DNA from: Oceanobacter mangrovi
Lineage (GTDB): Bacteria > Pseudomonadota > Gammaproteobacteria > Pseudomonadales > Oceanobacteraceae
Reading direction: 5' to 3'
Assembly: GCF_019740315.1 (NCBI RefSeq)
Contig: NZ_JAHXZR010000006.1
Coordinates: 62,001-126,000 of the forward strand
DNA: 64,000 bases
This document shows, one piece after another, positions 1 to 9,214 of the stretch. The translations under genes and the position numbers were made by a program. The notes beneath the pieces are model-generated. The model was not told where the DNA came from, ran no database searches, and was given only the letters and a program-made list of their open reading frames with translations. Position 1 is the first letter of the stretch. Every line of letters starts with the position of its first letter.

Positions 1-6
1 TCCGTA

Positions 7-1368
7 TCAGATCTGCCGCGCCGGGCTGCGCATGGTGACAAACTCTTCTGCCGCTGTCGGGTGAATCCCGATGGTGCTGTCAAACACGGCTTTGGTGGCT
101 CCGGCTTTGATCGCCACGGCCAGGCCCTGCATGATTTCGCCGGAATCTGCACCCACCATATGCACGCCAATCACCTTGTCGGTGGAAGTTTGCACCAGCA
201 GCTTCATGTAGGAACGTTCTGGCAAACCGCTGATGGTGTGTTTCATCGGCCGGAAGCTGGATTCAAACACAGTCACGTCACCGCTGAACTGCGCCCCCGC
301 CTCTTCTTCCGTCAGGCCAACCGTGGCGATATTAGGCTGACAGAACACCGCCGTCGCAATGTTGCTGTAGTCCATCGAGCTGGTATCGCCAGCGAACTGC
401 TGGGCGACGAATTTCATGCCTTGTGCCAACGCAACGGGCGTTAGTGCCGGAGTACCGACAACGTCACCAAGCGCATAAATGCTGTCGACTGACGTGCGGA
501 AAAAATCATCAGCCACAATGGTACCGTCATCGCGTGTTGCAACGCCCAGGGTTTCCAGGTTCAGGCCGTCAGTCATTGGCCGCCGGCCAGTGGCGTACAT
601 CACACAGTCGACTTCGGTGGTGCTGCCGTCCTTGAAGGTGACCTTGAGTGATTCGTCGGCGTTCTGTTCGATAGCGGCGATATCCGTGTTAACAAGAATC
701 TCGATGCCTTTGGCAGCAATCTGCTCAGCCGCGAAATTACGTACGCCGTTATCAAAACCACGCAGCACCTGCTCACCGCGATAAACCAGTTTCACACTGG
801 AACCCAGGCCATTGAAAATACCGGCAAATTCCACTGCGATATAACCACCACCCACAACGATCACGCGTTTTGGATAACGCTCCAGATAGAAGGCTTCGTT
901 AGAGGTGATTGCCAGCTCGGCACCCGGTACTTCCGGTTTGAACGGCCAGCCACCGACGGCAATCAGAATGCGTTCGGCACTGTACTCCTTGCCTTCAACG
1001 GTGACCGTATGAGCATCCTTGATCCTGGCGGTGCCGTTGATAACAGTGACGCCAGCATTGCCCAGCATGGTGCCGTAAATGCCGTTCAGGCGTTCGATTT
1101 CATGGGTTTTGTTGTCGCGCAGCGTGGCCCAGTCAAAGCCGTTAACGGACATATCGACGCCAAAGCCTGCGGCTTCTTTGGCTTTTTCAGAATATTCCGA
1201 GGCGTAGACAAACAGCTTTTTGGGAACACAGCCGACATTGACGCAAGTGCCGCCGAGATAACGATTTTCCACCACCGCTACCCGCGCACCTTTGGCAGCA
1301 GCCATACGAGAAGCCCGAACGCCACCGGAGCCTGCGCCAATCACCAGTAAATCAAAATCGAATGCCAT
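7..1368 (-). CDS. gor: Glutathione-disulfide reductase
   Basis: NADPH-dependent flavoenzyme that reduces glutathione disulfide in the cytoplasm. The 453 residues match the family length of about 450. The N-terminus has the FAD motif GAGSGG, followed by the redox-active disulfide motif GGTCVNVGCVPKK. The second dinucleotide fold (VVGGGYIAVEFAG) is followed by arginines in VYRGEQVLR that mark NADPH preference. The C-terminus has HPTAAEEFVTMRS with the catalytic His-Glu pair. I chose the ATG at 1368 because the sequence AGGGA lies 7 bases upstream and the FAD domain begins immediately; an upstream start at 1422 would add 18 unrelated residues. It lies downstream of the gsp operon, beyond a terminator. 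Confidence 0.95.
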   Translation of the reverse strand: MAFDFDLLVIGAGSGGVRASRMAAAKGARVAVVENRYLGGTCVNVGCVPKKLFVYASEYSEKAKEAAGFGVDMSVNGFDWATLRDNKTHEIERLNGIYGTMLGNAGVTVINGTARIKDAHTVTVEGKEYSAERILIAVGGWPFKPEVPGAELAITSNEAFYLERYPKRVIVVGGGYIAVEFAGIFNGLGSSVKLVYRGEQVLRGFDNGVRNFAAEQIAAKGIEILVNTDIAAIEQNADESLKVTFKDGSTTEVDCVMYATGRRPMTDGLNLETLGVATRDDGTIVADDFFRTSVDSIYALGDVVGTPALTPVALAQGMKFVAQQFAGDTSSMDYSNIATAVFCQPNIATVGLTEEEAGAQFSGDVTVFESSFRPMKHTISGLPERSYMKLLVQTSTDKVIGVHMVGADSGEIMQGLAVAIKAGATKAVFDSTIGIHPTAAEEFVTMRSPARQI

Positions 1369-1420
1369 GTGTGTTTCCCTAAAAGATTGAGCGATGGTGC
1401 ATGCTAGCTTGTTAGCCGCC

Positions 1421-1456
1421 AAAACAAAAATGGCGATAGCTGTTCGCTATCGCCAT
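1421..1456 (-). terminator. Rho-independent terminator of the gsp operon
   Basis: A perfect 11-bp stem (1430-1440 with 1446-1456) with a 5-base loop is followed on the minus strand by a T-rich tract (TTTTTGTTTT). It lies 34 bases after the gspM stop, so it closes the secretion operon before gor. Confidence 0.9.
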
Positions 1457-1490
1457 TAATCAAGAGATACAAAACCCAAGCGCTGCGGGT

Positions 1491-2003
1491 TTATTCCGCC
1501 GTCAGTGTCGCCCGCACATCAACCCAGCCCGGCGCGTCATTGGAGTCGACGGTGATCTGGCTAACGCGAATACCATGGCGCACCTGCAGACTTTCGACCC
1601 AGGCGATAAAACGGTCAAACTCGATATGATCGAGCCAGATCCGCACGCCTTTGCCGTCCTGTTCGTACCGATCCAGTTTGATATTGTCCTGCCGTGCAGA
1701 CTGGCTGATCATCGGCAAAATCGGGCCGCTCGCAGCCGTCACCGTCCGACCACCAAACTTGTCAGCGTTGCTGGCGATCAGGTTATACAGCTCGAGGTTT
1801 TTCTGCAGACCCTTTTGGGCGCTGGCGTTGCCTTGCAGCAAGGGGGCAAACACCATCAGATAGACCAGACACAGCCCTACAAACCCGGCCACCGCCTTGA
1901 CGATCAGCTGATCCCTGGCAGGCAAGGCCCGATACCAGCCCTGCGCCGCTTGTAACTGCGGATGCGCAGCCAGTCGGGATTTCAGTTCAGCCAGCTGGCT
2001 CAT
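1491..2003 (-). CDS. gspM: Type II secretion system protein GspM
   Basis: Inner-membrane component of the type II secretion assembly platform that partners GspL. The 170-residue protein has a short cytoplasmic N-terminus, one membrane segment at about residues 36-55 (AVAGFVGLCLVYLMVFAPLL) and a small periplasmic domain ending in VDVRATLTAE. Its ATG overlaps the gspL stop (ATGA), and it is the last gene before the operon terminator. Sequence conservation in GspM is low; the call rests on size, topology and position after gspL. No gspN follows. Confidence 0.9.
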   Translation of the reverse strand: MSQLAELKSRLAAHPQLQAAQGWYRALPARDQLIVKAVAGFVGLCLVYLMVFAPLLQGNASAQKGLQKNLELYNLIASNADKFGGRTVTAASGPILPMISQSARQDNIKLDRYEQDGKGVRIWLDHIEFDRFIAWVESLQVRHGIRVSQITVDSNDAPGWVDVRATLTAE

Positions 2004-3199
2004 ACTGAACCCTCCACCTTGATTCGACCTTTAACCACGTTGTTTTCGTTGGCGGCAGACGCCACTTCGGCCTTCAGGCCCTTGGCTGCGATGGCTTCAC
2101 GCAGGCTTTGAACGTCGGCCAGATTGGTCGCCACCACTTCCAGAATCAGCTCGCCCTGACGCTCGTTAAAACGCATGGAACCGAGTTTGAGATTGCTGGC
2201 CTTGAGCTCAGCCACTGCTTGCGCCGTCAGATTCACCAATTCGCCAAAACCGCCGGTTGATGCATTGGCGCCCTCGGACAACTTGCTGCGAAAATCCCGT
2301 TCCAGATACTGGATCCGACTGCCCGGGAACAATTGCCCGTAGAGTTGTCGCGCCTGCTGATAGGCCTCGGCGGATTGCTGTTTGAGCTGGTGGTTTTCAA
2401 CGCCCAGCCCAACGGCATAAATTATTGCCAGGCTAGCCGCCATGGCCGCCAATGGACGCCACCAGACCCTGGGTTTGTCGATGCGGGTTTCACGCACTGC
2501 AAACTGGCCTGACAACAGGTTGGCTGGACGAGTGAGCTGATCGACGGATGGCAGCAGGCTGTCACCACCTGAGTGTAACACCACATCGCTGAACACGCCG
2601 CTGTAGCCGGTTTCAATGGTGGTTTTCAGCAGATTGGCCTGGTCGATGCCCGGTGCCTGAATATGGAATTCACCAATGCCCTGCTTGTCGGTCAACAAGG
2701 TATCCAGCATCGGCGTCATCGCCGCAGCTGGTAACCAGCCCTCAAACTCCCCGGAGATTTTCAGCAGCCAGCCTTGCTCGAACCAGATTGCTGAGGAAGA
2801 TTCCGGCAGCAGCCAGGTTTCCGGAACCAGCTCAAAAACCTGCAAGTGCAGATGCTCAGCCTGTTCCAGCAGACGCTCAACCAGGTCGGTACTGGCTGCA
2901 TAGGCCCGCACCTTGCTGCCGTGTTTGCCAGCAGCAACAATCTGATAACGACTGACATCTTCAATCAGATGTTCTTCCAGTGCAAAAGGCAGTGCCCGCG
3001 CCAGATGGCGACTGGAAACACCTGGCAGCTCAACATAGTGTGTACTGTAGTTTGCCGACGCCAGCAGCATTCTGACCTGGCTTCGTTCCGGCTGACTGGC
3101 AGCCCATTGCTCCAGCGACAGCGGGTTTTCGCAGCCTGGGAATGGCATCACCAGCCATTCGCCTGCCAACTGGTTCCAGTAAACCCTGATCGTATTCAT
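2000..3199 (-). CDS. gspL: Type II secretion system protein GspL
   Basis: Bitopic inner-membrane protein that links the GspE ATPase to the platform. Residues 1 to about 230 form the cytoplasmic actin-like domain, a membrane segment follows at about 245-262 (LAAMAASLAIIYAVGLG), and the rest is the periplasmic ferredoxin-like domain. I prefer the ATG at 3199 (399 residues) because AGGA precedes it with good spacing. A GTG at 3223 that overlaps the gspK stop is the alternative and would add 8 residues. It overlaps gspM by 4 bases. Confidence 0.93.
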   Translation of the reverse strand: MNTIRVYWNQLAGEWLVMPFPGCENPLSLEQWAASQPERSQVRMLLASANYSTHYVELPGVSSRHLARALPFALEEHLIEDVSRYQIVAAGKHGSKVRAYAASTDLVERLLEQAEHLHLQVFELVPETWLLPESSSAIWFEQGWLLKISGEFEGWLPAAAMTPMLDTLLTDKQGIGEFHIQAPGIDQANLLKTTIETGYSGVFSDVVLHSGGDSLLPSVDQLTRPANLLSGQFAVRETRIDKPRVWWRPLAAMAASLAIIYAVGLGVENHQLKQQSAEAYQQARQLYGQLFPGSRIQYLERDFRSKLSEGANASTGGFGELVNLTAQAVAELKASNLKLGSMRFNERQGELILEVVATNLADVQSLREAIAAKGLKAEVASAANENNVVKGRIKVEGSV

Positions 3200-3219
3200 G
3201 ATTCGTCCTGTTGTCTTTA

Positions 3220-4245
3220 TCACTGAGTGGTACTGACGGACTCAGCTACCGGCCGCGCTTGCAGGCGCGAGAAGTCCCGATAAATAGTACGGAAGTTACC
3301 ACTGCTGGCATCGCGTTTCAGCAGCATCTCCGCAGTCGCCACCCATTCACTGCCAGGGCCGTAGGCAACCTGGGTGAATATCTCAAAATATTCTGTCTTT
3401 ACTGTGAAATCGTCGTTAGACCAGCCGCTTTTGCTGCTCGACTCACTGTCGCTGTCTGAACTGCTGTCGGAATCTGACTCAGTGGTTGTTTTGGTCGCCG
3501 CTTTTTTAACCGCGTCGACGGTCATAAAGGCATCCACATCAGTAAAGCCTTCGTCGCCTCGCTCACTGATAATCGTCTGTCCATCTTCGATGGTCAGATC
3601 CGTTCCCAATGAGGCCAGCACCAGGTCTGACGCCGTGTTCACGTTCAGCTGTGTGGTCGCTGGCAGACAGGCGATATAGGGTTCAAGGCGGTCATAGGTT
3701 GCCTGATCCACGCCTTCAACCAACATCAACTCCGAGGTATGGGCACAAAGGTTATAAGCCGCGCGATATGGTACTTCCAGCCCAAGGTAGTCATTGTCGA
3801 CCTGACTTTCAGAGTTGAACCAGTTGGCCAACCGCTCGGCAATTTCGACATCCAGACCAAGATCATTCAACAGTTTGTAAAAGCGCTGCTGCCAGAGACT
3901 CTGATTGGAAGCACTGGGTGACAGCCAGTTGAGGTTAAAACGCCCCTGGGCGTCGGCGATGTGCACCAGCACAGCGCCATTATCCATCGGGAACTGGCGG
4001 TCGATATTCCATTCTTCCATCGCGTGGTCAATATCCGGATCGTTTTCCCAGTCCAGATGCAGGCCACTGCGTACCACGCTTTCGACACCAAACGTCAGCG
4101 CCCGCGCCTGCTGGGTAGACAGCTGCGCTATCGCCCGTTGAATATCGCGCGACTGGCGATCAATCATGACCGTAGCCAGCACGCTAACCACAGCAAAAAT
4201 CATCAGCACCATAATCAGTGCCAGACCGGATTGGGAGCGCCGCAT
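3220..4245 (-). CDS. gspK: Type II secretion minor pseudopilin GspK
   Basis: Minor pseudopilin expected at the tip of the pseudopilus. The N-terminal prepilin signal RRSQSG is followed by the mature start LALIMVLMIFAVV. Position +5 of the mature protein is Met, not Glu, which is characteristic of GspK and supports the assignment. The large globular domain is present (341 residues, normal length). An acidic Ser/Asp tract at about residues 254-274 is unusual. The start at 4245 overlaps the gspJ stop as ATGA; the upstream in-frame codons have no support. Confidence 0.93.
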   Translation of the reverse strand: MRRSQSGLALIMVLMIFAVVSVLATVMIDRQSRDIQRAIAQLSTQQARALTFGVESVVRSGLHLDWENDPDIDHAMEEWNIDRQFPMDNGAVLVHIADAQGRFNLNWLSPSASNQSLWQQRFYKLLNDLGLDVEIAERLANWFNSESQVDNDYLGLEVPYRAAYNLCAHTSELMLVEGVDQATYDRLEPYIACLPATTQLNVNTASDLVLASLGTDLTIEDGQTIISERGDEGFTDVDAFMTVDAVKKAATKTTTESDSDSSSDSDSESSSKSGWSNDDFTVKTEYFEIFTQVAYGPGSEWVATAEMLLKRDASSGNFRTIYRDFSRLQARPVAESVSTTQ

Positions 4246-5015
4246 CAGAGGTTTTCCCCGTCGTGAGCAATCGGCCACAGCCGGGTGATGGAACCAACCA
4301 CCGGTAATTCCATATTCCAGCGCACCGCGACCGGAATCACGCTTTCACCGCTGTTCTGTACGATCGGCCAGCTGCTGTACCAGTCGGTGGCGGTACGGTT
4401 GCCATCTTCGTCGAACGTTTCGCCAAGAATCGAGATTTCCAGCTCATCAATCTGGTCCAGCACCACGGTGGATTTCGGCTCGCTGTCATATGCCCGATCC
4501 AGCACTGCCCAGCTATAACGCACCAGACATTGCCCCTGCGGTTCACTGACACCTTGGTCAGCCAGTCGCTGACGGGCGAACTCACAGGCGTCGGAATCCA
4601 TGTCTTCCAGATTGTAAGCCACCCGTTGCAGGGTTGAGCGTGGATCTTCGGCGCCAGGCCGGTTACGCCAGCCAGCGCGGCTGAATTCAAACAGGTAGTC
4701 GCCGTCTTCCAGCCGTAAGGATGAGACATCATCGCCGTACATGTCGCGGATACTGCGATTGATGAATTGCTCAATGTCGCGTGACGCCACCCCATTCATA
4801 CGTTGCAGTGCGTGCATTTGTTCTGAGCGCAGCTGGGTAATATCGCGGGCATTGATAATGCCGCTGAGCAGCTGCACCGCACCAACACCGATGCTGGCGG
4901 TGATAGCCACGGCAATCAGTACCTCCAGCAAGGTAAAGCCACGCTGGGTTGAATTTTGATGCGCTGACTTTTGACATACCGGGTTTGGATAAGCCGGGAG
5001 AGACGACAGGGACAT
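4245..5015 (-). CDS. gspJ: Type II secretion minor pseudopilin GspJ
   Basis: Minor pseudopilin of the tip complex. Prepilin cleavage motif RGFTLLEVLIAVAI lies about 24 residues from the start, giving a longer leader than usual. The 256-residue length fits GspJ. The ATG at 5015 overlaps the gspI stop (ATGA), which fixes the start by translational coupling; the longer open frame upstream runs inside gspI and is rejected. Confidence 0.92.
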   Translation of the reverse strand: MSLSSLPAYPNPVCQKSAHQNSTQRGFTLLEVLIAVAITASIGVGAVQLLSGIINARDITQLRSEQMHALQRMNGVASRDIEQFINRSIRDMYGDDVSSLRLEDGDYLFEFSRAGWRNRPGAEDPRSTLQRVAYNLEDMDSDACEFARQRLADQGVSEPQGQCLVRYSWAVLDRAYDSEPKSTVVLDQIDELEISILGETFDEDGNRTATDWYSSWPIVQNSGESVIPVAVRWNMELPVVGSITRLWPIAHDGENL

Positions 5016-5398
5016 CAGTCGTAGGCTCCCATCACGGTAGTCAGAGTGGCGATGGTTGAATCGGCATTGGCAACTTCCGCCACCGACACCGTAACGCGTA
5101 CGACATTGGGAAAATCGGTCGCCTCCACCCTGGTGGTCAACTTCCACTCGCGGTTAGCCATTTCGACTTCATCCTTGCTCTGGCCAACACTCGGCAAGCT
5201 GTGATTGAGGCGTAGTTCTGTGAGCCGGTTTTCTGCCACCCAGGACGCCAGCGACTTGTTTTCCAGCGTCAGCAGGGTATCTGTTGACTGACTGGTAGTG
5301 CCACTGACCACCACCGCGATCGAGGCAAATATAGCCAGCGCAATCATCACTTCCAGCAGGGTAAATCCCTGCCAGCGACCAGCAGAACTAGCTTTCAT
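5015..5398 (-). CDS. gspI: Type II secretion minor pseudopilin GspI
   Basis: Minor pseudopilin that nucleates the tip complex with GspJ and GspK. The 127-residue protein carries the prepilin motif QGFTLLEVMIALAIFAS near its N-terminus, with Glu at +5. It overlaps gspH by 11 bases and gspJ by 1 base, as expected for a tightly coupled operon. Confidence 0.93.
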   Translation of the reverse strand: MKASSAGRWQGFTLLEVMIALAIFASIAVVVSGTTSQSTDTLLTLENKSLASWVAENRLTELRLNHSLPSVGQSKDEVEMANREWKLTTRVEATDFPNVVRVTVSVAEVANADSTIATLTTVMGAYD

Positions 5399-5975
5399 AG
5401 GTCACCAGTTCCTTGCGTACCGGATTGAAACCATCGCCATGAATCACAAACACAAAGCGGTTGTCGGCGCTGTTTTCAATGGTCAAATCAAAGGCGGTGT
5501 ATTCTTCCGAGGACAGGAATAGCAAGGCTGGCAGCGGGCCATCGTCCGAGTTCAACAGCTCGTCGAAGTCGACCTCAGCGCCGTCAATGCTGAGCGACAG
5601 CCGAATGCCCTCAGGCACTTTGGGAACACCCAGTACGGCGTTGCTGTAGGCCGTCCAGGGATTTTTCTGCAATTGGGAGAGTTCTTCTGCACTCATGCTG
5701 GTGGATTGCGCTCGCTGGCGCACATCCGTCCACTGCAGTAACAGCATTTCCTGGCTGTCCATCGCCAGACCGTAATCGGCATTGCGGTATACAGCTTCTT
5801 CCCGATAGAGATTCATCTGCACCACCAGAGCAGCAGCAAAACGACCGGTCTCGTCGCGAACCTTGGTGTCGCTGCCATTAAGCGACACCAGTCCCAGCAG
5901 ACCAGCGATGATCGCCAGTACCACCATGATTTCCAGCAGCGTAAAACCAGACTGTTGGGCAACTGGAGTTTTCAT
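5388..5975 (-). CDS. gspH: Type II secretion minor pseudopilin GspH
   Basis: Minor pseudopilin linking the tip complex to the GspG shaft. Prepilin motif SGFTLLEIMVVLAIIAG at residues 9-25, then a beta-rich domain. The 195 residues are normal. Position between gspG and gspI is canonical. Confidence 0.92.
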   Translation of the reverse strand: MKTPVAQQSGFTLLEIMVVLAIIAGLLGLVSLNGSDTKVRDETGRFAAALVVQMNLYREEAVYRNADYGLAMDSQEMLLLQWTDVRQRAQSTSMSAEELSQLQKNPWTAYSNAVLGVPKVPEGIRLSLSIDGAEVDFDELLNSDDGPLPALLFLSSEEYTAFDLTIENSADNRFVFVIHGDGFNPVRKELVTYES

Positions 5976-6003
5976 GCAAGCGGCCGTTTCCTGTTAGCTC
6001 TGT

Positions 6004-6432
6004 TTATTCCGGGTAAACGATATCAGCGTTATCGTCTTCGCCACCTTCGGCACCGTCCGCCCCCAGTGAAATGATTTCGTACTTACCCTTTTCCATGAAG
6101 TAGAGGAAGTTGTTCTGCCAGGCATCCGTCGGCACAGAGTTGCCTTTCAGGTAACCACCGCTGCGGTAGTTCTTTGGTTCTGGTGAAGAAGACGGCTTTT
6201 TCACCAGTGCTTCCAGACCCTGCTCAGTGGTTGGATAGGTGAAGTTGTCCAGCTTGTACATGTCCAGCGCACTTTCGATCAGGTGCATCTGGCTTTTGGT
6301 GGTTTTAACGCGGGCATCCGCAGCTGAGCCGATAATATTGGTTGCTACCAACGCCATGATGCCGCCGATAATCGCCAGTACCACCATGACCTCAAGCAAG
6401 GTAAAGCCTTGTACGCGCTTGCGGGTTTGCAT
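6004..6432 (-). CDS. gspG: Type II secretion major pseudopilin GspG
   Basis: Major subunit of the periplasmic pseudopilus. Prepilin motif QGFTLLEVMVVLAIIGG at residues 8-24, followed by the conserved GspG core (MYKLDNFTYPTTEQGLEAL, then the GNSVPTDAWQNNF region) and a C-terminal loop rich in Asp and Glu (LGADGAEGGEDDNAD) that matches the calcium-binding loop of the family. The length of 142 residues is typical. Processing needs a prepilin peptidase encoded elsewhere. Confidence 0.97.
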   Translation of the reverse strand: MQTRKRVQGFTLLEVMVVLAIIGGIMALVATNIIGSAADARVKTTKSQMHLIESALDMYKLDNFTYPTTEQGLEALVKKPSSSPEPKNYRSGGYLKGNSVPTDAWQNNFLYFMEKGKYEIISLGADGAEGGEDDNADIVYPE

Positions 6433-6441
6433 GTATTTCTC

Positions 6442-7653
6442 CTATTGAACCATTTTTTGCAAATCGAGAATGGGCATCATGATGGCGGCAACAATCAGGG
6501 CCACAATGGCCCCCATGACCAGCAACATCACGGGCTCAAAAATTTTAACCAGCGCTGAGACCGTATTTTCCAGCGTGGTTTCCTGCTGACGGGCAGTTTT
6601 TGCCAGCATGGCGTCCAGTTCACCGCTGTTTTCACCACTGGCAATCATGTGCAGCATGATGGGGGAAAAGTAACCGGTATTTTTCAGTGCCTTGTGCAAG
6701 GCACCACCTTCGCTGACTTCGATGGTGGCATCGACCAGTGAACGCTGGATCGGAATATGACTGACCACCTGACTGGCGATTTTCATCGCCTCGACCAAAG
6801 GCACACCGGAGGTCGTCAGAATCGCCAGCGTACTGCCAAAGCGGGCAGTATTGGCGTCCCGGGTAAAGCCACCGATCAGCGGAATGCGCAACAGCGTCTG
6901 GTGCCAGCCAGCACGAAAGGTTTCATTCTTCAATGCCTGACTGAAACCCAGCACAGCAGCGACCCCGCCGATCAGAATATAAATGCCTGAGCCGGTAATC
7001 AGGTGTGACAGATCCAGCATAAACTGGGTCAACGCCGGTAACTCCTGGCCGTTTTTGACGAACACATCAACAATGTCCGGCACTACATAGGTCAGCAGCC
7101 CGACCACAATACCAATGGCCACAATACTGAGGATGATGGGATACATGGCCGCCAGTTTGATTTTCTGGTCCGACTCCTGACGGGACTCGGTGTAATCCGC
7201 CAGCCGGATCAAGACGCCATCCAGATGCCCGGCATGCTCACCGGCACTGACCGTGCTGCGATACAGATGTGGGAAAGCCCGAGGGTATTCCGCCAAGGCT
7301 CTGGCAAGGGTGTAACCCTCAAGAACCTTGGAGCGAATCGCCAGAATCATGGCTTTGGTTTTGGCACGGGACGTTTGTTCGGCCAGCGCTGACAAGGCTT
7401 CATCGATCGGCAAACCGGCACCAATCAGGGTTGCCAGCTGACGCGTCAGCAGTGCCAGCTCCGACACCGACAAGCGCGGGCCCTTGCCGGTGCTGCCGGT
7501 GGTCTTTTGCTTGACCACGGTGGATTGCACGTCCAGCGGCATCCAGCCCTTGTCGCGCAATTTCTGACGAACCTGGCGAGCACTATCAGCTTCCAGCACC
7601 CCTTTCTGCTGTTTGCCTTTGGCATCCAGCGCCTGAAATGTAAATGCTGGCAT
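6442..7653 (-). CDS. gspF: Type II secretion inner-membrane platform protein GspF
   Basis: Polytopic core of the assembly platform. The 403-residue protein has the two duplicated cytoplasmic GspF helical domains (about 70-195 and 270-395) and three membrane segments, including IILSIVAIGIVVGLLTYVV and the C-terminal VMLLVMGAIVALIVAAIMM. It begins MPAFTFQALDAKGKQQKG, the usual opening of GspF. It starts 2 bases after the gspE stop. Confidence 0.97.
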   Translation of the reverse strand: MPAFTFQALDAKGKQQKGVLEADSARQVRQKLRDKGWMPLDVQSTVVKQKTTGSTGKGPRLSVSELALLTRQLATLIGAGLPIDEALSALAEQTSRAKTKAMILAIRSKVLEGYTLARALAEYPRAFPHLYRSTVSAGEHAGHLDGVLIRLADYTESRQESDQKIKLAAMYPIILSIVAIGIVVGLLTYVVPDIVDVFVKNGQELPALTQFMLDLSHLITGSGIYILIGGVAAVLGFSQALKNETFRAGWHQTLLRIPLIGGFTRDANTARFGSTLAILTTSGVPLVEAMKIASQVVSHIPIQRSLVDATIEVSEGGALHKALKNTGYFSPIMLHMIASGENSGELDAMLAKTARQQETTLENTVSALVKIFEPVMLLVMGAIVALIVAAIMMPILDLQKMVQ

Positions 7654-7655
7654 GC

Positions 7656-9203
7656 TTAACCCTTGGCAACCCGCAGCAGTTCTTCAATCGTGGTACTACC
7701 CGCCAACACCTTGCGCACACCATCCTGATGAATGCTTGGGCCAAGCGCCCGGGCATGACGTTCGAGTTCCTGTTCGCCAGCGCGATCGTGAATCAGGGTT
7801 TTCATGCCTTCGTCAACTTCAACGATTTCATAGATACCCTGACGGCCGCGATAACCAAGCTGGTTACATTTTTCACAGCCCTTGGCGTGGTAAATCACCG
7901 GCGCCTGCTCGACTGCCAGGCCCAGCACCTCGCACTCGGAAGCGTCTGCTGGAGCCGCCACCTTACAGTCGTCGCACAACACCCGTACCAGTCGCTGGGC
8001 CAACACGCCAACCAGACTGGAAGACAGCAGGAAGGGTTCAACGCCCATGTCCTGCAAACGGGTTACGGCGCCCACTGCCGTATTGGTGTGCAGGGTCGAC
8101 AAGACAAGGTGACCTGTGAGCGACGCCTGAATGGCGATTTCAACGGTTTCAAGGTCACGAATCTCACCAATCATCACCACATCCGGGTCCTGCCGCAGAA
8201 TCGCCCGCAGTCCCTTGGCGAACGTCATTTCAACCTTGGTGTTTACCTGCGTCTGGCCAATACCTGGCAAGCTGTATTCGATTGGATCTTCAACCGTCAG
8301 AATATTACGACTGGTATCGTTGAGGTCGCTCAAGGCGCCATACAGAGTGGTGGTTTTACCGGAACCGGTTGGGCCGGTAACCAGAATAATGCCGTGTGGC
8401 TTGCTGATAATGTTGCGCATCACCCGCAAGTCGCGCTCGGACATACCCAGCTGAGACAGGCTCAAGCGACCGGCTTTTTTGTCCAGCAAACGCATCACCA
8501 CCCGCTCGCCATGGTTGGACGGCATGGTGGAAACCCGCACGTCCACTTCCCGGCCGCCAATACGCAGGGCGATACGACCATCCTGCGGCACCCGCTTTTC
8601 AGCGATATCGAGTTTGGCCATAACCTTGATACGGGAAACCAGCAAGGCTGCCAGTGCCCGTTTGGGTTGCACAACTTCGCGCAGCACGCCGTCGACCCGG
8701 AAGCGTACTACCAGACGCTTTTCGTAGGTTTCAACGTGAATATCAGAGGCGTTTTCCTTGATCGCTTCGGTCAGCAAGGCGTTGATCAAACGAATGATCG
8801 GCGCATCGCCATCCTGCTCCAGCAAGTCTTCGGTTTCCGGCACCGAATCCGCCAGACTGGCGAGGTCCATGTCGTCACCCAGACCTTCCATCATTTCCAT
8901 CGCTTCGGATGAGTCAGTCTGATAGGCCAACCCCAGTCGGCGCTCAAATTCCTGATCATTAACGGCTTCAATCTGGAACGGTTGGCCCAGAAAACGCTGC
9001 ACTTCGGTCAGCGCGACCGGTGCCAGTGGTTCCTTGTAAACCAGCCGAATACCATCGCTGGTGCCTTCCGTCAGAACGCCAAACCGCTTGGCAAAGCCAA
9101 ATGGCAAACGTGTAGTCAAACCGGTTGAGACAACCCGGCCGTCGTCAGCGAGTTCCATGCTGTGCGTTGTTACTGGTTCAGCGGTGATTTCGTTGTTGAT
9201 CAT
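7656..9203 (-). CDS. gspE: Type II secretion traffic ATPase GspE
   Basis: Hexameric cytoplasmic ATPase that drives pseudopilus assembly. The N-terminal domain binds GspL. The ATPase domain has Walker [14 protein letters not shown] at about residue 275, an Asp box, Walker [15 protein letters not shown] and a His box. Four cysteines in two pairs (CDDC and CEKC) form the zinc-binding insertion typical of GspE. The length of 515 residues is normal. The gene starts 11 bases after the ugd-like gene stop, so the two are probably co-transcribed. Confidence 0.97.
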   Translation of the reverse strand: MINNEITAEPVTTHSMELADDGRVVSTGLTTRLPFGFAKRFGVLTEGTSDGIRLVYKEPLAPVALTEVQRFLGQPFQIEAVNDQEFERRLGLAYQTDSSEAMEMMEGLGDDMDLASLADSVPETEDLLEQDGDAPIIRLINALLTEAIKENASDIHVETYEKRLVVRFRVDGVLREVVQPKRALAALLVSRIKVMAKLDIAEKRVPQDGRIALRIGGREVDVRVSTMPSNHGERVVMRLLDKKAGRLSLSQLGMSERDLRVMRNIISKPHGIILVTGPTGSGKTTTLYGALSDLNDTSRNILTVEDPIEYSLPGIGQTQVNTKVEMTFAKGLRAILRQDPDVVMIGEIRDLETVEIAIQASLTGHLVLSTLHTNTAVGAVTRLQDMGVEPFLLSSSLVGVLAQRLVRVLCDDCKVAAPADASECEVLGLAVEQAPVIYHAKGCEKCNQLGYRGRQGIYEIVEVDEGMKTLIHDRAGEQELERHARALGPSIHQDGVRKVLAGSTTIEELLRVAKG

Positions 9204-9214
9204 TTGTGTCCTGC

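Noticed and set aside
7644-8912. 422-codon plus-strand frame
   Set aside because: It runs antisense through gspF and gspE, whose motifs are unmistakable; its protein is His/Gln-rich shadow sequence.
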